Shown here: piece by piece, positions 56,798 through 64,000 of the stretch
Numbering within the stretch: position 1 is the stretch's first letter
Layout: each line of letters begins with the position of its first letter
From: Phocaeicola faecium
GTDB taxonomy: Bacteria; Bacteroidota; Bacteroidia; Bacteroidales; Bacteroidaceae
Reading direction: 5' to 3'
Assembly: GCF_014837055.1 (NCBI RefSeq)
Contig: NZ_JACSPQ010000001.1
Location: forward strand, 1,049,970 to 1,113,969
Length of the DNA: 64,000 nucleotides
Translations under genes and position numbers: made by a program
Notes under the pieces: generated by a model
What the model saw: only the letters and a program-made list of their open reading frames with translations
Database searches by the model: none
What the model was told of the DNA's origin: nothing

Positions 56798-57421
56798 TTA
56801 TTCATTAATAACTTTTACAAATCCACCCGAAACAAGGTCTGCGAGGTCGAATTTAAGCCCCATGCCGCTGTCACGGATGCACAGGTATTTCAATCCCTTG
56901 TCGGTGTAATATTTCCCGTCATACAGTTCCATACCCTGCTTCCACGGTATTGGGTCTGCTTCAGTACCTTTGTGTTCCTCCTGCACCACCTTGTAAAGTG
57001 AATCCACTTCGCCGGGAATCCACTCTTCCGAAATCGTGTGTGGTTGAATGACCTCGTACATGGTTTCACCTTCATTAAGACGGAAACCTACATTCACGGG
57101 CTTTCCGATGATGTCCTTCCGTTGCGGATAATACTTTTTGTTCTTCAACGACTGTTCCACCGTCATGGGAGTGTCGTTGATGCGCTCCGCGATACCCGCC
57201 ATGAGCGTGTCTACCTTGCCTAAATACTCCGGGGTAATATCCTGAGAACCGAATATTGCTGCCTGCGCTTCCATCTCGGCCTTTTGTTGTGAAGTTACCT
57301 GTTTCCACCCGTCCGCTTCTTCCACCGTGTCAGTGATAACCATGTAGCGAAAAGTCCTTTTATCAAATGCCACTTCCGCCGCTTCGGTAAGATAGCAACC
57401 TGCATCTGCTATAATTTTCAT
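56798..57421 (-). CDS. Phage tail protein with chitin-binding-like C-terminal module
   Basis: This 207-residue protein has a helical N-terminal half (SQQKAEMEAQAAIFG) and a C-terminal region GETMYEVIQPHTISEEWIPG to WKQGMELYDGKYYTDKGLKY, resembling CBM5/12-type sugar-binding modules of phage tail proteins. It precedes the fibre gene by 12 bp and overlaps the preceding gene by 4 bp. A tail or fibre-connector role is likely. Confidence 0.75.
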   Translation of the reverse strand: MKIIADAGCYLTEAAEVAFDKRTFRYMVITDTVEEADGWKQVTSQQKAEMEAQAAIFGSQDITPEYLGKVDTLMAGIAERINDTPMTVEQSLKNKKYYPQRKDIIGKPVNVGFRLNEGETMYEVIQPHTISEEWIPGEVDSLYKVVQEEHKGTEADPIPWKQGMELYDGKYYTDKGLKYLCIRDSGMGLKFDLADLVSGGFVKVINE

Positions 57422-57708
57422 AACTCTATACCTTCTATTAGTTCATAAACCTGCCCATATCCTCCGGCTGTAAGTTTTTCGCTGCACACCCGTTCGATGA
57501 ACGCGGCTTCCTCCGCCGTTATCTCTGTATCACCTTCCGAAAGGAAAATGCGGCGACTGAGGCGATAAGCCATCTTTTTATCACTTTCCGGTGCGGGCAT
57601 ACCCGTGCCGTGGTTAAACAGGGCTTCTGCTATTGTCTGCGATATACTTTCATCGGGAAGCTCATTACCCCTGAAGTCTCTGAAATTTCTGTTGAAGTTT
57701 ACTTTCAT
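57418..57708 (-). CDS. Small phage structural or assembly protein
   Basis: This 96-residue protein begins MKVNFNRNFRDFRGNELPDE. It is helical at the C-terminus and has no transmembrane segment. The type of start and position suggest a small tail or chaperone gene. It is coupled to its neighbours (2-bp gap and 4-bp overlap). Confidence 0.75.
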   Translation of the reverse strand: MKVNFNRNFRDFRGNELPDESISQTIAEALFNHGTGMPAPESDKKMAYRLSRRIFLSEGDTEITAEEAAFIERVCSEKLTAGGYGQVYELIEGIEL

Positions 57709-57710
57709 TG

Positions 57711-59588
57711 TTAATCTCCTATTATAATACCATTTACAATTTGTAATTTATAAGATTTAGTCCAATTCCCGTCCTTAATATCCCAATATATATTTTTCGT
57801 AATTCCTTTTTTATATGTATAAATTCCATCTTTGTCCATTGTCCATCCGGTGCCGATAGTATTTGCCATTATCAAATTCGAGTAAAGATTTCCATTTACA
57901 TGAACACCTCCGTCAAAATAGCCTGCGTATGTATTATTTAAATTTGGAGTGCTATTGCCATTCCGAGATGCGTATATACAAGCTCCTCCCACATTAGAGC
58001 CGACAACTTTAACCCCATATTTCCCCAAAGTCGCACCGTTAAATGATATATCGACAACACCTGTGTTGGCATTAGTTGATACACCTATCCTGATACTACG
58101 GCTGTCTCCCCCAAAATAATCTTTTGATTTCCAGTTCAGGGCTCCGTTATCAAGTGTAAATCCGCCTACTTTTGCGCCATTTGCGGAGATTGTTCCGGAA
58201 AATGTTCCTGTTGCAGCTTTCAATTCTCCCGAAAACGTTCCCGTCGCAGCTTTCAATTCTCCCGAAAATGTTCCATCCGCCCCGTCGAGGTGTTTTACCT
58301 TCAGGTTTTCCACATCTATGTTTTCAGCTTTCAACATCGGTTTTCCGTTTACGAGTTTGAAAACGGCTATGCCCGTACCCCCGCTGTCTTGCACAAGGAA
58401 CTGCGAGGCGGTTACTTTTACCGTCTTGCTGTCGATATCTATCCCGGTAGCCTTCAGTTGGTCTTTCCCCACTTTCAGGGAGATTTGCCCTTGCATAGCC
58501 GAGATAGATGATGACATCGACGAAAGGCTGCCACCCACATCCGTTCCACTTTCGAGAAGGAACTTGCTCGCCTTTACCTGAAGACCGTTTTCTTTCGTGT
58601 ACTCAATGAATGTCTTACGCCCACGGTCTCCGAAATACATACGCCCGTACCCCCTGATGAAGCATTCCTGTTTCGCGCGGTCATAGCCTATTGCGAATAC
58701 ATCTTTTCCGGAAAGGGAATAGCTGTTTATACCTTGATAGAAAGTGATGTATGGCGCACCGTCTCCGAATGCGGACATTACGATTGCGCTTTGATAGTCC
58801 GGGTCTTTAATGTCCCCGATTTGGCATATCACATCCCCCTCCTGCGGAACATCGCTGCCCTCCGCGCAATGCGATACGGACAGGTCTATGTAATCGTCAC
58901 CGACTGCCGTCACAAGCCGCCAGAAAAAACGGTTGCTGACACCCTCATGCACGCCCTCCTTTATGTTGAAGCTCTGCGAGCGGGCGAGGTTTCCGGCGTG
59001 GAAAAGGTTCTTTATGGCAGTGTCCCCGTCATCGGAAAGGAAATAGCAGCGGTACACCGCACCGTGTTCTGACGGCTGCACGTATGCCCTTGCACCGTCC
59101 GAATAGTATTTTGCCGCACCGTCTGAATAGTAGAACGGCACTTTGTCTATACGTTCCACTTTCGTAACCGTGATGCGTGCGCCGGAGGCGTTGAACATCA
59201 TTGTCGCCCCGCCTACTTCCGTGCGCATTATTTCCAATACCTGAAATATTGCTTTCATGCGCACCAGCAGCCTGTCAATCTCGGCGTATGTCGTCCCGTC
59301 AGCGTTCCTTTTCAAGGTAAACCCCGTTCCCATCATGCCCGAAACAAAATCGGGTGATTGGATGAAAGGCGCAATGACCCCGCCCAACAAGTTGATCAGA
59401 TAGTTGGTGGTATCTTCTTGGTCTTTGCGTAAGAAAAGTTCCTTCAGCTTATCAAGAGAAATTTCAGACAACAAATCTATAATGCCAACAAATGTACGCC
59501 CAACACGTTCCGCTGTATTCTCACCTTCAGCAGTCGCATTGCGTATTAATAGAGCCAACCGTTTTAAAACGTCTATATTGTCACTCAT
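57711..59588 (-). CDS. Large phage tail protein with collagen-like/coiled repeats
   Basis: This 625-residue protein has a helical N-terminal region (about 1-70), a central beta-rich domain (130-330), a coiled-coil stretch with QISLKVGKDQLKATGIDI (about 360-400), and a tandem 11-residue repeat GTFSGELKAAT (about 435-470). A C-terminal beta region ends in LQIVNGIIIGD. It is probably a tail spike or baseplate protein. The repeat DNA unit of 33 bp is at 58198-58281. Confidence 0.85.
   Translation of the reverse strand: MSDNIDVLKRLALLIRNATAEGENTAERVGRTFVGIIDLLSEISLDKLKELFLRKDQEDTTNYLINLLGGVIAPFIQSPDFVSGMMGTGFTLKRNADGTTYAEIDRLLVRMKAIFQVLEIMRTEVGGATMMFNASGARITVTKVERIDKVPFYYSDGAAKYYSDGARAYVQPSEHGAVYRCYFLSDDGDTAIKNLFHAGNLARSQSFNIKEGVHEGVSNRFFWRLVTAVGDDYIDLSVSHCAEGSDVPQEGDVICQIGDIKDPDYQSAIVMSAFGDGAPYITFYQGINSYSLSGKDVFAIGYDRAKQECFIRGYGRMYFGDRGRKTFIEYTKENGLQVKASKFLLESGTDVGGSLSSMSSSISAMQGQISLKVGKDQLKATGIDIDSKTVKVTASQFLVQDSGGTGIAVFKLVNGKPMLKAENIDVENLKVKHLDGADGTFSGELKAATGTFSGELKAATGTFSGTISANGAKVGGFTLDNGALNWKSKDYFGGDSRSIRIGVSTNANTGVVDISFNGATLGKYGVKVVGSNVGGACIYASRNGNSTPNLNNTYAGYFDGGVHVNGNLYSNLIMANTIGTGWTMDKDGIYTYKKGITKNIYWDIKDGNWTKSYKLQIVNGIIIGD
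58198..58281. repeat. 33-bp tandem repeats within the tail gene
   Basis: Two full 33-bp units (58198-58230 and 58231-58263) and a partial third encode GTFSGELKAAT repeats. They differ by a few silent changes. Confidence 0.8.
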
Positions 59589-60094
59589 TCCCCTACTATT
59601 TTATAAGAATTACCATTTGCTCTAACTCTACCTTTCTTAAAAAGAGGGTATGTATCTTTATTTGCGCTCAAAAACTCCAAACATTCTTGCATGTACTTGG
59701 CTGCAATATCAAATGCATCATTATAAGCCATCAGCTTTTCTTTAAAATCCGGACGTGAACCAAACTCATCTTCTTTATTAAAATAGCCATATCGGGTTAC
59801 ATTTCCGTCGCCATTCTTTATTATTCTGGCGTATGTATAATAAGCCAATGTAGTTTTTAAACCGGCAAATAATTTCTTTTCACTACATTTGGTTTCATAC
59901 ATTCCTCCATCCATCAACAAAGAATATTTCTCAGGATTATTCCTTATGTCTATAAACAAAGCATCTCCCAAAGCCGATTTTATGTCTATGTTTTCCGCCT
60001 CTCTCAAATAAACTGATATTTTACTCTCATCTACATGAACAGACATGCCACGAGACAATATGACTACATCATTTGTTGTTATTAGATGTTGCAT
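59585..60094 (-). CDS. Phage head-tail connector-like protein (DUF6712-type)
   Basis: This 169-residue protein begins MQHLITTNDVVILSRGMSVH and has helices typical of connector proteins (LFAGLKTTLAYYTYARIIKN near 85-104). I recall it as a DUF6712-like family beside phage portal genes. Its start overlaps the portal end by 26 bp and its stop overlaps the tail gene by 4 bp. Confidence 0.75.
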   Translation of the reverse strand: MQHLITTNDVVILSRGMSVHVDESKISVYLREAENIDIKSALGDALFIDIRNNPEKYSLLMDGGMYETKCSEKKLFAGLKTTLAYYTYARIIKNGDGNVTRYGYFNKEDEFGSRPDFKEKLMAYNDAFDIAAKYMQECLEFLSANKDTYPLFKKGRVRANGNSYKIVGE

Positions 60095-61256
60095 TTCTTA
60101 CATATTTTAATGGTTCAACACTAAAATCATTTGATGTATTGGCTATTTCATACCAATATTTAAATATGCGTTCAAACGTCCTTTCTATAAGACGTTGCTG
60201 TTTGTTTACGATAGAATTATAATACTCAAAAGCATCTTCAAGAATATCGCCTGAAAAACCAACCTTCCCGATACGGATGCAATACCACGGCTCTTGCCCA
60301 TAAGCTGAATAGATTCTTTCTACCACGCTTGCATCAGTAACGGTAAACTCCTTATCATAATTCTGCGATGCTATTGGTACAAATTCCGGTTTCTCTTCAT
60401 CTGCCTCAAGTGTTACATCGAGCAGTTTATTGGAATTAGTATCTCCTTGCAACTTTAAAAGCATATTGGAAAATTCATCATTGTTATCCCCGTCGGATTC
60501 AATTTCATTTCCTTCATCATCAAAAGACACCTTAGTACCCTTTTTAGAAATTATCATGCCAGCAGGAAGAAAATTATTACGCACATTCCGGTATTTTACA
60601 TTAGATAATCCCTCATCTGTACTCATCTCCGTAACAACACGGTCGCCTTTTCCAGTCGGATAAGTATTTTTCCCAACCATTGACACCCACAATATCTGAC
60701 CCTTGTAATATTCAATGCCTCCTGCAGCTTCTATCTGTGCCAAAACCACTTCTTTTTGAGGATTGAACACGTCTATAAAGTCAATATTTGATTTATTTAC
60801 CTGTATAGCCTTACCCTTGCGTGTTTTTTTACCAGTCCAATCCGGATGGACTGCTATTTTTGAAATATATCCGTTCTCATCCTCCTCTAAAAGCCTGCAA
60901 TTCTCAAAAGGGACATGCTGCAACTCCACTATTTCACCTAATATGTTATAGTTTACATGCAACGCTATCCCGTTAAATTCTGCCATATCACGACAAATCA
61001 GTGCATGAATATCATCAGCCGTATCACCTTTCCGATTTACAATATACCCGGAAAATAAGACCTCACGGAATCCATTCCCCTCTATAAAATCTGCAAAACG
61101 GTCTGAACATTCCGATCCGGTTGAGCTGGCAGCAATAATATTGCGCAACGTCTGAGGATAAAGATTGTCATCCCCATACGCCTGTATTCCTAACATCTGC
61201 AAATATCCGGTATCAATCCGCTTGTTGCTTTTCTTTTTCAAATCTTTTACTCTCAT
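60069..61256 (-). CDS. Phage portal protein
   Basis: This 395-residue protein has the portal-like pattern: a SDRFADFIEGNGFRE wing near 55, GQILWVSMVGKNTYPTG (about 190), a central loop with acidic clusters (EIESDGDNNDEFSNMLLKLQ), and helical ends (VNKQQRLIERTFERIFKYWY). Its position between capsid and connector genes supports portal. It forms the dodecameric DNA entry ring. Confidence 0.8.
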   Translation of the reverse strand: MRVKDLKKKSNKRIDTGYLQMLGIQAYGDDNLYPQTLRNIIAASSTGSECSDRFADFIEGNGFREVLFSGYIVNRKGDTADDIHALICRDMAEFNGIALHVNYNILGEIVELQHVPFENCRLLEEDENGYISKIAVHPDWTGKKTRKGKAIQVNKSNIDFIDVFNPQKEVVLAQIEAAGGIEYYKGQILWVSMVGKNTYPTGKGDRVVTEMSTDEGLSNVKYRNVRNNFLPAGMIISKKGTKVSFDDEGNEIESDGDNNDEFSNMLLKLQGDTNSNKLLDVTLEADEEKPEFVPIASQNYDKEFTVTDASVVERIYSAYGQEPWYCIRIGKVGFSGDILEDAFEYYNSIVNKQQRLIERTFERIFKYWYEIANTSNDFSVEPLKYVRNATSNNNK

Positions 61257-61275
61257 TTTCCGTGAGGTTTTATTA

Positions 61276-61917
61276 TTATTCTATTTCCGACTCATCAGCA
61301 TGTACTTCATTATCGGATTGGGCATAATGTTCATCATTTTCTTTTGCCGCTTCATCTTCCAATAAATCCAAAGCCTTGCTAACATGCGCTGTAAGCAACT
61401 TTTTAGTTACTTTCTTACCGTTTATCTGGTAATCCTTAAAAGATTCAACCACGGCTTCCTTAGATACCCCATCCTTTAAAGATTCCACAAGGGTATCAAG
61501 CAATACCTGATTATACTCCGTTTCTTTCGGCTTCAAACGTTTTTCTACCCGCTCTTTCCAATCTTTAGGCAACTTAGAAAAATAATTTGCATTACCGGGA
61601 TATTTCCCTAAATAAGTCTCAGCAGCTTCATCAGTTAAATTTGCATTGGTATAGAATTTGGAATCTCCGAAAGACATTTGTAGAAGCACGCCATTTTTCA
61701 ATCCATAGTTAGATTTTTCTTTCATACGTCCGTTTTTATTAAGGTAAACACTCATTTCAATTACAGCATCACGATAACAGTCACTGCATGATGTCTTGAC
61801 AAAAGTTTTATCCAGCACTTCTTTATAAAGGCTTTCTATATCCCGTTTGTCAGAAAGAGAGAGGGAGGCTTTTCCTCCCAACTCCTTCAATTTATCAACC
61901 ACTTCTAAAACTATCAT
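61276..61917 (-). CDS. Prophage virion-associated protein, function unknown
   Basis: This 213-residue acidic protein has two cysteines in a CSDC pattern (about 43-46), a central region (SFGDSKFYTNANLTDEAAET) and an acidic C-terminus ending in ADESEIE. It lies between the 205-residue structural gene and the portal. Whether it is a structural or assembly protein cannot be decided by eye. Confidence 0.65.
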   Translation of the reverse strand: MIVLEVVDKLKELGGKASLSLSDKRDIESLYKEVLDKTFVKTSCSDCYRDAVIEMSVYLNKNGRMKEKSNYGLKNGVLLQMSFGDSKFYTNANLTDEAAETYLGKYPGNANYFSKLPKDWKERVEKRLKPKETEYNQVLLDTLVESLKDGVSKEAVVESFKDYQINGKKVTKKLLTAHVSKALDLLEDEAAKENDEHYAQSDNEVHADESEIE

Positions 61918-62531
61918 CCTCCAACTGCATCTTTAGTCAATGTAGCAACAGCAGCAGCCGTCGTTTCATAATCCGTCTTGAATAAGAATAGTGCGGATTT
62001 AGGTACTTTAGCTTCCTGTAAAGAAACAAGCCATCCACCGTCAGTCTCTTCCGAATATTTATCATTTGAAAGTTCTGCCGGTTTTAACCCCTGATACCAT
62101 CCGTAAACCTGAAATGCAGCATCACCCGGATTTTCTTCCTTATTAAGCCCTTTGAACTTATTTTCAAGAATTACGACAAACTCACCGTTAGCAAGTCCGT
62201 CAATGACATTGGCACATACATCTGGTCCATTATCAAGCACAACAAGATTAACTGTATTGGTGAACGTGTTCCGGTAAGTTCCAGTAGCTAACACCGTATT
62301 GGTACCAGTAAACGGGTTGCTTCCCATCACAACCACCTCGTATGCTTTCTTACCACTTTTTAGCGCAAGTGTCTCGATAATATTCTTACGGGTAGAATTG
62401 AATGCCGTTGTACCGAAATCAATATCGGCACGGTTCATCATTACACCTTTTTGTTCTATCCCCGGAACAATAGGGTCATCGCACGATGGTACGATACCCT
62501 GTTTGATTAAATTGTCACATACTCCACTCAT
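61914..62531 (-). CDS. Phage structural protein, possible tail-tube or head-decoration protein
   Basis: This 205-residue protein begins MSGVCDNLIKQGIVPSCDDP and has beta-rich composition with repeated TNTV blocks (FTGTNTVLATGTYRNTFTNT). It follows the capsid gene by 12 bp. The family is common in Bacteroides prophages but its role is unknown. Confidence 0.7.
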   Translation of the reverse strand: MSGVCDNLIKQGIVPSCDDPIVPGIEQKGVMMNRADIDFGTTAFNSTRKNIIETLALKSGKKAYEVVVMGSNPFTGTNTVLATGTYRNTFTNTVNLVVLDNGPDVCANVIDGLANGEFVVILENKFKGLNKEENPGDAAFQVYGWYQGLKPAELSNDKYSEETDGGWLVSLQEAKVPKSALFLFKTDYETTAAAVATLTKDAVGG

Positions 62532-62543
62532 AGCAACTTCTTT

Positions 62544-63611
62544 TTAATATGCCATTTGGAACAAATCATCTTGTCCCAACAACATTCCCATCTTACCCGT
62601 AGAATAGATATAATTCATACGGTCTTTCTTGTCAAAGAATATATCCAGCTCGGATATTAATTGATTAGCCGGAGTACCGACGAACATCTCACGCGGAGAA
62701 CCGAACACCGCACGGTGAGGAAGATTCAGCTTCGTACCGTTATTCTCATATTTCATGATGAATCTGTCCCAAATAGACAAGCGGTAAACAGGAACACCGT
62801 TAAACTCTGAGACATCCAATCCCTTGAAAATTTGTTCCCATGTAAGGATTTCCTTATACTCACGCTTCAAGTCCTTTGTCAAAGCATCCGCCAAAGTCTT
62901 TGTACAGAAAATTCCAGCACCTTCTACACCAAAAATACGGGAATCCGCATTTTCAAGTAATGATTCAAAAATACCAATAGCAACACCTGTTTCCTTAATC
63001 TTGCTCATTTGCAAAGCAGTTGATTCTTCTCCGTTTGCAGCAATGGAAACTTTTTGGCTTTCATTATCTGTACCGATAGCAAACAACTGTTTCCAAAATC
63101 CGTCCGCCGTTTTAAACAAATCAGTGTCTACACCCGTAGAAATCACACCGCTTTCCGTGTTCAGTTTGGCATTCTTATCACCGAACCATATAATACGCCA
63201 CATCATCAAGCGCATAGCCTCCTGCAAAGCCGGATAAACAATATCATCCATGTATTCGGTAGAGGTGAGGTCTCCGATTTCCGTGCCTTTCTTCAGGCAA
63301 TACTCTGCAATGGTATTAATCAAATCTGTATAACACCATTTCAACGGAACTTGCCAATCGCCAATAGCCCATTCTTTTTCCAAGAATTGAATAGTAGCAT
63401 TTTTATAACTCGGGTTACACCCCGAACCATTCCAACCGACATCAGACATGGCTCCTGAATAGCCCAACTTCTGACCATTCTTTACATTTTGTCTGAGCGT
63501 AAAAAAACGTTCCAGCTCCGGGTCTGTGAACAGTTCTGCAATAATCAAATCTTTTAAAGACTGAATAGCCCCGTTGTCCGGGGTTAAATTAGATAATTGT
63601 TCCCACGTCAT
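62544..63611 (-). CDS. Phage major capsid protein (likely)
   Basis: This 355-residue protein has an N-terminal helical arm (MTWEQLSNLTPDNGAIQSLK), then a beta-rich HK97-type core with ALQEAMRLMMWRIIWFGDKN and FNGVPVYRLSIWDRFIMKYE. It ends with KMGMLLGQDDLFQMAY. Size, position at the head of the structural block and the downstream portal support major capsid protein. No search was possible. Confidence 0.75.
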   Translation of the reverse strand: MTWEQLSNLTPDNGAIQSLKDLIIAELFTDPELERFFTLRQNVKNGQKLGYSGAMSDVGWNGSGCNPSYKNATIQFLEKEWAIGDWQVPLKWCYTDLINTIAEYCLKKGTEIGDLTSTEYMDDIVYPALQEAMRLMMWRIIWFGDKNAKLNTESGVISTGVDTDLFKTADGFWKQLFAIGTDNESQKVSIAANGEESTALQMSKIKETGVAIGIFESLLENADSRIFGVEGAGIFCTKTLADALTKDLKREYKEILTWEQIFKGLDVSEFNGVPVYRLSIWDRFIMKYENNGTKLNLPHRAVFGSPREMFVGTPANQLISELDIFFDKKDRMNYIYSTGKMGMLLGQDDLFQMAY

Positions 63612-63613
63612 AA

Positions 63614-64000
63614 TTATTCCTTGTTTCTTTGTTCTCTAATCTTCTGCAACTTTCTCTCAATCTTGCTCATAGGCTTTGTAACCTCCACTCTTTTGCTGGT
63701 AGCTTGACGTCCTGCCGGAACATATTTGCTGGCTGCCGCTTTAGTCAGTCTATCAATGCCCCCTGCTTTCTTTACAGCATTCAAAACCTTTACATCATCA
63801 TCACTTTTCGCATTTGACTTCAACGCCTCATTTTCAGCTTCCAACTCAGAAATACGCGCTTTCAAAGCCTCCACATCATCATCTTCACTTCCCGGTTCAC
63901 GGATTTCCGTAATCACTCCATCCGTAACAACAACGGTGCGTCCATCTTCCAGCACATGTTCACCGTCTGGTGACGCAGGGTCTCCTACCTGAATCTCGCC
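63614..64000 (-). CDS. Capsid-assembly protein, C-terminal part (5' end outside the window)
   Basis: The frame is open to the right edge, so the gene is cut. The visible 128 residues read GEIQVGDPASPDGEHVLEDG at the edge, an acidic coiled coil (EALKARISELEAENEALKSN), and a basic end (KIERKLQKIREQRNKE). This is typical of the C-terminal scaffold region of a head-maturation or scaffolding protein encoded before the capsid gene. The GTG at 63955 is not the real start. Confidence 0.75.
   Translation of the reverse strand, partial: GEIQVGDPASPDGEHVLEDGRTVVVTDGVITEIREPGSEDDDVEALKARISELEAENEALKSNAKSDDDVKVLNAVKKAGGIDRLTKAAASKYVPAGRQATSKRVEVTKPMSKIERKLQKIREQRNKE

Larger units (their letters stand above)
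50417..64000. mobile_element. Prophage, left part (integrase to capsid genes; right end outside the window)
   Basis: From the end of maf to the right edge all recognised genes are phage-type. On the plus strand are integrase and early genes; on the minus strand are lysis, tail, connector, portal and capsid genes in tight overlapping order. The left boundary probably lies between the maf stop and the integrase start. No attachment repeat can be confirmed because the right end is missing. Terminase is not in view and presumably lies beyond 64000. Confidence 0.9.

Noticed and set aside
50417..64000. Diversity-generating retroelement near the tail genes
   Set aside because: No reverse transcriptase or template repeat in view; variation is explained by inversion cassettes.

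Overview
The window looks like a chromosome segment of a gut Bacteroidales bacterium (Bacteroides/Phocaeicola type). It carries two SusC/SusD pairs, many Bacteroidetes-style lipoproteins, an anaerobic sulfatase-maturating enzyme with two serine-type sulfatases, start sites with no strong Shine-Dalgarno, and several good matches to the Bacteroides promoter (TTTG, about 19-20 bp, TAnnTTTG). An integrated prophage occupies about 50.4 kb to the right edge.

Layout. 1-0.2 kb: end of a DMT-family transporter. 0.6-2.6 kb: groES-groEL. 2.7-5.2 kb (minus): rmuC and a ROK sugar kinase. 5.4-11.1 kb: five-gene ABC-type tripartite efflux operon (ATPase, two FtsX-like permeases, membrane-fusion protein, TolC-like channel). 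11.2-16.5 kb (minus): anaerobic sulfatase-maturating enzyme, a small membrane protein, a membrane-anchored SF1 helicase and a lipoprotein. 17-29.1 kb: glycan-use genes (GH20 hexosaminidase, SusC, SusD, sulfatase, GH2 beta-mannosidase). 29.4-33.4 kb: S1-domain protein, EEP-family lipoprotein, AraC regulator and an unusual YczE-like/cytidylate-kinase fusion. 34.1-44.7 kb: a second polysaccharide-utilisation locus with the layout of high-mannose N-glycan loci (lipoprotein, SusC, SusD, degenerate GH18-fold protein, DUF1735-LamG protein, GH18 endoglycosidase), followed by a second sulfatase on the other strand. 46.4-50.4 kb: housekeeping genes including kdsC and maf. 50.5-64 kb: prophage with integrase, small early genes, lysis genes, tail genes and head genes, cut by the right edge.

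Most striking system: beside the prophage tail-fibre gene (56180-56785, minus) lie four silent, promoterless alternative 3' ends on the opposite strand (54728-56154). Each begins with the same short sequence that interrupts the active gene (core CTTGGGGAACT), in the same reading frame. Inversion between the active copy and a silent copy would swap the C-terminal knob of the fibre. This is a shufflon-like, five-way receptor-binding switch.

Other features: a family of about 95-bp intergenic repeats (four good copies plus one divergent copy, one of them inside the N-glycan operon), a strongly structured inverted-repeat element in the prophage early region, four exact-length 22-bp tandem repeats between the prophage early and lysis modules, and a G9 tract just inside a small prophage gene. 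The GH20, GH2 beta-mannosidase, GH18 endoglycosidase, two sulfatases and the maturase together suggest use of host N-glycans or sulfated glycans; the substrate is inferred.
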